Positions 60,982 through 64,000 of a stretch of DNA of 64,000 nucleotides are shown piece after piece. A model generated the notes under the pieces. The model was not told where the DNA came from, ran no database searches, and saw nothing but the letters and a program-made list of their open reading frames with translations. Position numbers and translations under genes: made by a program. Numbering within the stretch: position 1 is the stretch's first letter; each line of letters opens with the position of its first letter. The stretch covers positions 62,001-126,000 of the forward strand of contig NZ_JAKZFC010000009.1 of assembly GCF_022549215.1 (NCBI RefSeq), given 5' to 3'. This DNA comes from Solibacillus palustris. Lineage in GTDB: Bacteria > Bacillota > Bacilli > Bacillales_A > Planococcaceae.

Positions 60982-61338
60982 TGCTTCCTCCAATGACAAT
61001 GGCGAAATTGTTCCTTGATGGAAATACATTTGCCAACGTCCATCAATCAGCTTCCAAATCGAGCTACGATATGAATTGCGATTTCTTGTCTTATCGACAA
61101 TAAAATAAGTCGTCAACACAACACCATCTGCTAATGGATACATTTCAAAGTTATGCAGCGACATCTCTGATAACACAACACCCGATTCCAAGCATTCTTT
61201 TTTATCATACATAAAGCCTGAACTACCAATTTCAAAAAACGCATCCGCTAAAACTTCATCGAGCTTCTCCACACTTTCACGCACATCTGGCTTTATATGA
61301 CTTTCTTCTAACGTCTTTATATGCTGCTTTAAATTCAT
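60967..61338 (-). CDS. DUF4440/SnoaL-like protein
   Basis: A 123-residue NTF2-like protein: MNLKQHIKTLEESHIKPDVRESVEKLDEVLADAFFEIGSSGFMYDKKECLESG, then SLHNFEMYPLADGVVLTTYFIVDKT and RSSIWKLIDGRWQMYFHQGT. It follows the DUF4440 pattern of small ligand-binding or isomerase-like folds. No activity can be assigned. ATG 61338 follows GGGGGAG by 7 nt. Confidence 0.82.
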   Translation of the reverse strand: MNLKQHIKTLEESHIKPDVRESVEKLDEVLADAFFEIGSSGFMYDKKECLESGVVLSEMSLHNFEMYPLADGVVLTTYFIVDKTRNRNSYRSSIWKLIDGRWQMYFHQGTISPLSLEEALKKA

Positions 61339-61447
61339 ACAAATCTCCCCCATAAAAGAATTAAAATGATTTTACTTGTTAATTCCTAGAAATACAAATA
61401 GAATTTATAATATTCAGATGATTAATAGAGAGTTGAGGTGTTTAACA

Positions 61448-62008
61448 TTGAAAAAAGAAAAAAACGAGTTTTTTGAATGGTTAAAGGTAATTGTTTTAAC
61501 GGCCGTTTTTGTTATCGGAATCCGCTCATTTATTTTTTCGCCTATTATGGTAGACGGTGCCTCCATGATGCCAACGTATGAGGACGGTGACCGAATCATT
61601 GTCAATAAAATTGGCAAAACCATTACAGATTTAGAGCGCTTTGATATTGTTGTTTTTAAAGCACCTGATGAGCGCAACTTCATTAAACGCATTATCGGCT
61701 TGCCGGGTGATCATATTGCATACGAAAATGATGAACTCTACGTGAATGGCGAAAAATTTGAAGAGCCATATTTGGCACAATATAAATCAGAGTTAGACGG
61801 CTTCGGTGATTTAACATATGATTTCACGTTAGAACAACTGACAGACAGTTCTAAAATTCCTGAAGATTATTATTTAGTGTTAGGAGACAATCGTCGTAAA
61901 AGTAGTGATAGTCGCGATGCACGTGTTGGCTTAGTCGCTAAAGACAAAATTATCGGGAAAGCAAATATTCGGGTTTATCCGTTTGATGAATTTGGCTGGG
62001 TACAATAA
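61448..62008 (+). CDS. sipS: Type I signal peptidase
   Basis: A 186-residue signal peptidase I of the Gram-positive Sip type: one N-terminal membrane helix (about 11-30), catalytic serine S39 (DGASMMPT), and catalytic lysine K80 (NFIKRIIGLPGD), then box E GDNRRKSSDSRDAR. It cleaves signal peptides from secreted preproteins at the outer face. TTG 61448 is the likely start, with GAGGTG 8 nt upstream. It is followed by a GNAT gene after 21 nt. Confidence 0.95.
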   Translation: MKKEKNEFFEWLKVIVLTAVFVIGIRSFIFSPIMVDGASMMPTYEDGDRIIVNKIGKTITDLERFDIVVFKAPDERNFIKRIIGLPGDHIAYENDELYVNGEKFEEPYLAQYKSELDGFGDLTYDFTLEQLTDSSKIPEDYYLVLGDNRRKSSDSRDARVGLVAKDKIIGKANIRVYPFDEFGWVQ

Positions 62009-62029
62009 TTGAACCTTGAGGTGACGATA

Positions 62030-62572
62030 ATGAATTTTCCTGTTTTAGAAACAGAACGACTTATTTTACGTCAATTAAAAATTGAAGATGCACAGGCTAT
62101 GTACATTTACGCCTCAAACGACGACGTTACCAAATACGTATTATGGGATTCACACACATCTTCAGAGCAAACAAAACAATTTTTACAATTTATGATTGAT
62201 AAATACGAACAGGAAAACTATGCGTGGGCGGTTACTTTAAAGGATTCGGATGAATTTATCGGCACGATTGATTATGTGATGTTCAATAAAGAGGAACGCA
62301 TTGGCGAAATCGGTTATGCCGTATCACATCTATACTGGGGCAAGGGCTATATGAGTGAAGCCGCGCAAGCAATTGTTCATTATGGCTTTGCCAAGCTTAA
62401 TTTAGAGCGTATTCAAGCACGATGCTTTGCGGAAAACATTGGCTCCGAGCGAGTTATGCAAAAGATAGGCATGGTATATGAAGGAACGATGCGCAAAGCG
62501 AAATTTTCTAAAGGTACTTACTACGATTTAAAAATGTATTCGATTTTACGTGAAGAAGCCAATTTATCGTAA
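62030..62572 (+). CDS. GNAT family acetyltransferase (RimJ/RimL-like)
   Basis: A 180-residue acetyltransferase: ETERLILRQLKIEDAQAMYIYASNDDVTKYV at the start, SHLYWGKGYMSEAAQAIVHYGFAKLNLERIQARCF with the acetyl-CoA site, then NIGSERVMQKIGMVYEGTMRKA. This matches ribosomal-protein alanine N-acetyltransferase-like enzymes. ATG 62030 has GAGGTGA upstream; the TTG seven codons earlier lacks one. It lies between signal peptidase and NUDIX genes in a row of same-strand genes. Confidence 0.87.
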   Translation: MNFPVLETERLILRQLKIEDAQAMYIYASNDDVTKYVLWDSHTSSEQTKQFLQFMIDKYEQENYAWAVTLKDSDEFIGTIDYVMFNKEERIGEIGYAVSHLYWGKGYMSEAAQAIVHYGFAKLNLERIQARCFAENIGSERVMQKIGMVYEGTMRKAKFSKGTYYDLKMYSILREEANLS

Positions 62573-62584
62573 GGAGCAAAACGA

Positions 62585-63031
62585 ATGATGCAAGATTTAA
62601 CGATTCCTTTAGAAGAAGGAAAACTCAATATACGTGTGGCCGTTTGGATTGAACAGGAAGACAGTCTCCTCATAAGCGAATTCCCAAACGGCCTTCTTTC
62701 TCTACCTGGTGGACGCGTAAAATTTGGTGAAGCAAGTAATGATGCGGCAATTCGTGAGCTTTATGAAGAAACTGGTGAGCAACTAAAAGACATAAGATTA
62801 TTTGCAATCATTGAAAATTTCTTCACATTAGGACAAGCCCACCACGAAATTTTATATGTCTATCGCGGCACGATTCCCTTTAAAGAAACGTATGCAGGGA
62901 TCGATTATGACGACCAAAAGCTGTACTGGCTATCGAAAGCAGAAATTCACAAATTAAAACCCCAAGCGTTCGCTCAACTTATACATAAAGCAGATGAATT
63001 GGGTGTTGTGCATATTGTACACCGTGATTAA
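62585..63031 (+). CDS. NUDIX hydrolase
   Basis: A 148-residue NUDIX hydrolase with an intact box GGRVKFGEASNDAAIRELYEETGEQL. The beta-rich start LTIPLEEGKLNIRVAVWIEQEDSLLISEFPNGLLSLPGG suggests an RNA or nucleotide-type substrate, not identifiable. AAGGAGC precedes ATG 62585; 12 nt after the GNAT gene. Confidence 0.87.
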   Translation: MMQDLTIPLEEGKLNIRVAVWIEQEDSLLISEFPNGLLSLPGGRVKFGEASNDAAIRELYEETGEQLKDIRLFAIIENFFTLGQAHHEILYVYRGTIPFKETYAGIDYDDQKLYWLSKAEIHKLKPQAFAQLIHKADELGVVHIVHRD

Positions 63032-63097
63032 AAATAGCGAGAGGAATTGCGTGCTAGTACGTGATACCTCTCTTTGTTTTAGAAAGGGATGAGCATA

Positions 63098-63706
63098 ATG
63101 AACCGGCACATACTCGCCATTTCAGGAGGCGGATTTTCTGAACAACAAAATGCAGCCATCGATCAATATTTGATTCAGCTTACACAGAAAAACGCTCCTG
63201 TTAAAATAGCATTCATCGCCACAGCGAGCAATGATAATCCGCATTATATTGAAAAATTTCACACTTCATTTCAACTGCATGAGACAACACATATTACACA
63301 GCAAGATTTTCATAGGCAGGACATTCAGCACATCATCAATGCACAAGATATTCTTTATGTAGGCGGTGGTAACACAAAATATATGCTGGATTGCTGGAAT
63401 GCAGCTGGATTTGATGGCGTGTTAAAAAATGCTTATGCAGAAGGTATCATTTTAGCAGGCGTCAGTGCTGGTGCCATGTGCTGGTTTGAGACTTGCTATA
63501 GTGAGGTCGATGGTCGTTTTATACAATTTGAAGGCTTAGGGCTATTAAAAGGTGCCTTTTGTCCTCATTATCAGGAATCAGAACGTCAAAAACTATTTGA
63601 TACATGGGCAAGTACACATAATATTGTCCCCAGCTACACATTAACTGACAATGAAAATTTGCACTTTAAAAACGAACAATGCGTGATGAAGTTAACTAGT
63701 TATTAA
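63098..63706 (+). CDS. Peptidase S51 (peptidase E-like)
   Basis: A 202-residue Class I glutamine amidotransferase-like hydrolase of family S51. GGGF near the start, YVGGGNTKYMLDCWN (nucleophile-adjacent loop), and the nucleophile serine in GVSAGAMCWF (GxSAG). Family members cleave Asp-X dipeptides or cyanophycin-like peptides. ATG 63098 has AAAGGG upstream; an ATG three codons earlier overlaps that site. Preceded by a 66-nt gap after the NUDIX gene. Confidence 0.85.
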   Translation: MNRHILAISGGGFSEQQNAAIDQYLIQLTQKNAPVKIAFIATASNDNPHYIEKFHTSFQLHETTHITQQDFHRQDIQHIINAQDILYVGGGNTKYMLDCWNAAGFDGVLKNAYAEGIILAGVSAGAMCWFETCYSEVDGRFIQFEGLGLLKGAFCPHYQESERQKLFDTWASTHNIVPSYTLTDNENLHFKNEQCVMKLTSY

Positions 63707-63716
63707 AATTAATCGC

Positions 63717-63756
63717 AAAGGAAGTATCCCCGAATCACTTTACGGACACTTCCTTT
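63717..63756. terminator. Terminator between S51 and TPR genes (family-A-like hairpin)
   Basis: AAAGGAAGT (63717-63725) paired with ACTTCCTTT (63748-63756) and inner TCC/GGA. The wording GGACACTTCC resembles the end hairpin of repeat A. It serves two convergent genes. Confidence 0.75.
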
Positions 63757-63760
63757 TCTA

Positions 63761-64000
63761 TTACTCCCACGTTTCATCTAACTTGTCTGAATAAAATTCA
63801 ATCGCTCGCTTATACATTAAAATCGAATGATCAGATGTTGTGTTTGTTAAACATTTTAACAGCAACTCCATTGCCTCACTATGAGCTTGCAAATTATAGA
63901 GCGTCATCGCATAAAACACTTTTAACGATTCATTTTCTGGAAAAAAGCTTACTGCCTTTTCAAAAACATCCCTTGATTTTTCGTATTCACCAAGCGTTCG
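63761..64000 (-). CDS. C-terminal end of a tetratricopeptide-repeat protein (partial)
   Basis: The last 79 codons of a minus-strand gene running off the window's right edge. The reading frame gives EYEKSRDVFEKAVSFFPEN, FYAMTLYNLQAHSEAMELLLKCL and MYKRAIEFYSDKLDETWE, i.e. at least two TPR-type helix pairs (the A/x/A pattern of hydrophobic and alanine residues). Such short-ended TPR proteins mediate protein contacts. The N-terminus and size cannot be seen. Confidence 0.8.
   Translation of the reverse strand, partial: RTLGEYEKSRDVFEKAVSFFPENESLKVFYAMTLYNLQAHSEAMELLLKCLTNTTSDHSILMYKRAIEFYSDKLDETWE

Noticed and set aside
1-64000. CRISPR arrays, tRNA/rRNA genes, prophage or insertion-sequence transposases
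   Set aside because: No regularly spaced repeats, cloverleaf-like sequences or transposase/integrase genes were recognised anywhere in the window.

Overview
The window is AT-rich DNA from a spore-former-type, low-GC Gram-positive bacterium of the order Bacillales. I place it nearest the Planococcaceae/Caryophanaceae (Lysinibacillus or Solibacillus-like). This is inference from content: a perfect PerR box before ahpC, a SAM-I riboswitch before metNPQ, a BmrCD-type ABC pair behind a leader peptide, an SLH plus NlpC/P60 surface protein, DUF4179 and DUF47/Pit genes, strong AGGAGG ribosome sites and frequent TTG/GTG starts. No rRNA, tRNA, CRISPR array, prophage or intact insertion sequence was seen. 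The gene content is chromosomal housekeeping and accessory.

Layout. 0-9 kb: POT peptide transporter, hflX, a Methyltransf_32 protein, a DUF47-Pit phosphate pair and an MMPL exporter. 9-14 kb: small unknowns, an AI-2E family permease, an M3 oligoendopeptidase (with a candidate leader peptide) and a YebC regulator. 14-18.4 kb: YbjQ pair, an ECF sigma/DUF4179 anti-sigma pair and NupC. 18.6-31.5 kb: mostly minus-strand metabolism (LMW phosphatase, PlsC, epimerase, RlmA-like methylase, NodB deacetylase, SDR, NERD, YjjG, DUF554, DinB, deoxyinosine glycosylase, amidohydrolase, GerMN-like lipoprotein, nucleoside kinase). 31.6-35.6 kb: an attenuator-controlled heterodimeric multidrug ABC exporter. 35.6-39.3 kb: MMPL, CueP-like copper lipoprotein and an RpoA-CTD-like zinc protein. 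39.4-41.9 kb: ahpCF. 42.3-42.8 kb: two tandem 40-residue paralogues. 43.7-47.8 kb: S-box metNPQ plus an M20 peptidase. 47.8-53.1 kb: SLH-NlpC/P60 protein, a tiny amphipathic peptide gene, a PadR/DUF1700-DUF4097 operon and a FAD oxidase. 53.3-57.4 kb: AgrAC-like two-component operon with DUF3887 and DUF1648 proteins and an M23 peptidase. 57.4-64 kb: NUDIX, GNAT, M20, signal peptidase I, S51 peptidase and the end of a TPR gene.

The most interesting material lies between the genes. Three dispersed, non-coding, hairpin-rich repeat families recur in the window. Family A (three full copies, about 200 nt, plus four solo hairpins) has paired arms that keep complementarity through G-U changes. Families B and C have two copies each. 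Several short ORFs with good ribosome sites abut or overlap terminator hairpins upstream of larger genes: the BmrCD-like exporter, a GNAT acetyltransferase and the M3 peptidase. ahpF has no ribosome site of its own and is overlapped by a short upstream ORF that has one. A 23-residue cationic amphipathic peptide gene sits in a minimal transcription unit near 49.8 kb.

All product names come from reading motifs in the translated sequence. No database search, folding program or expression data was available.
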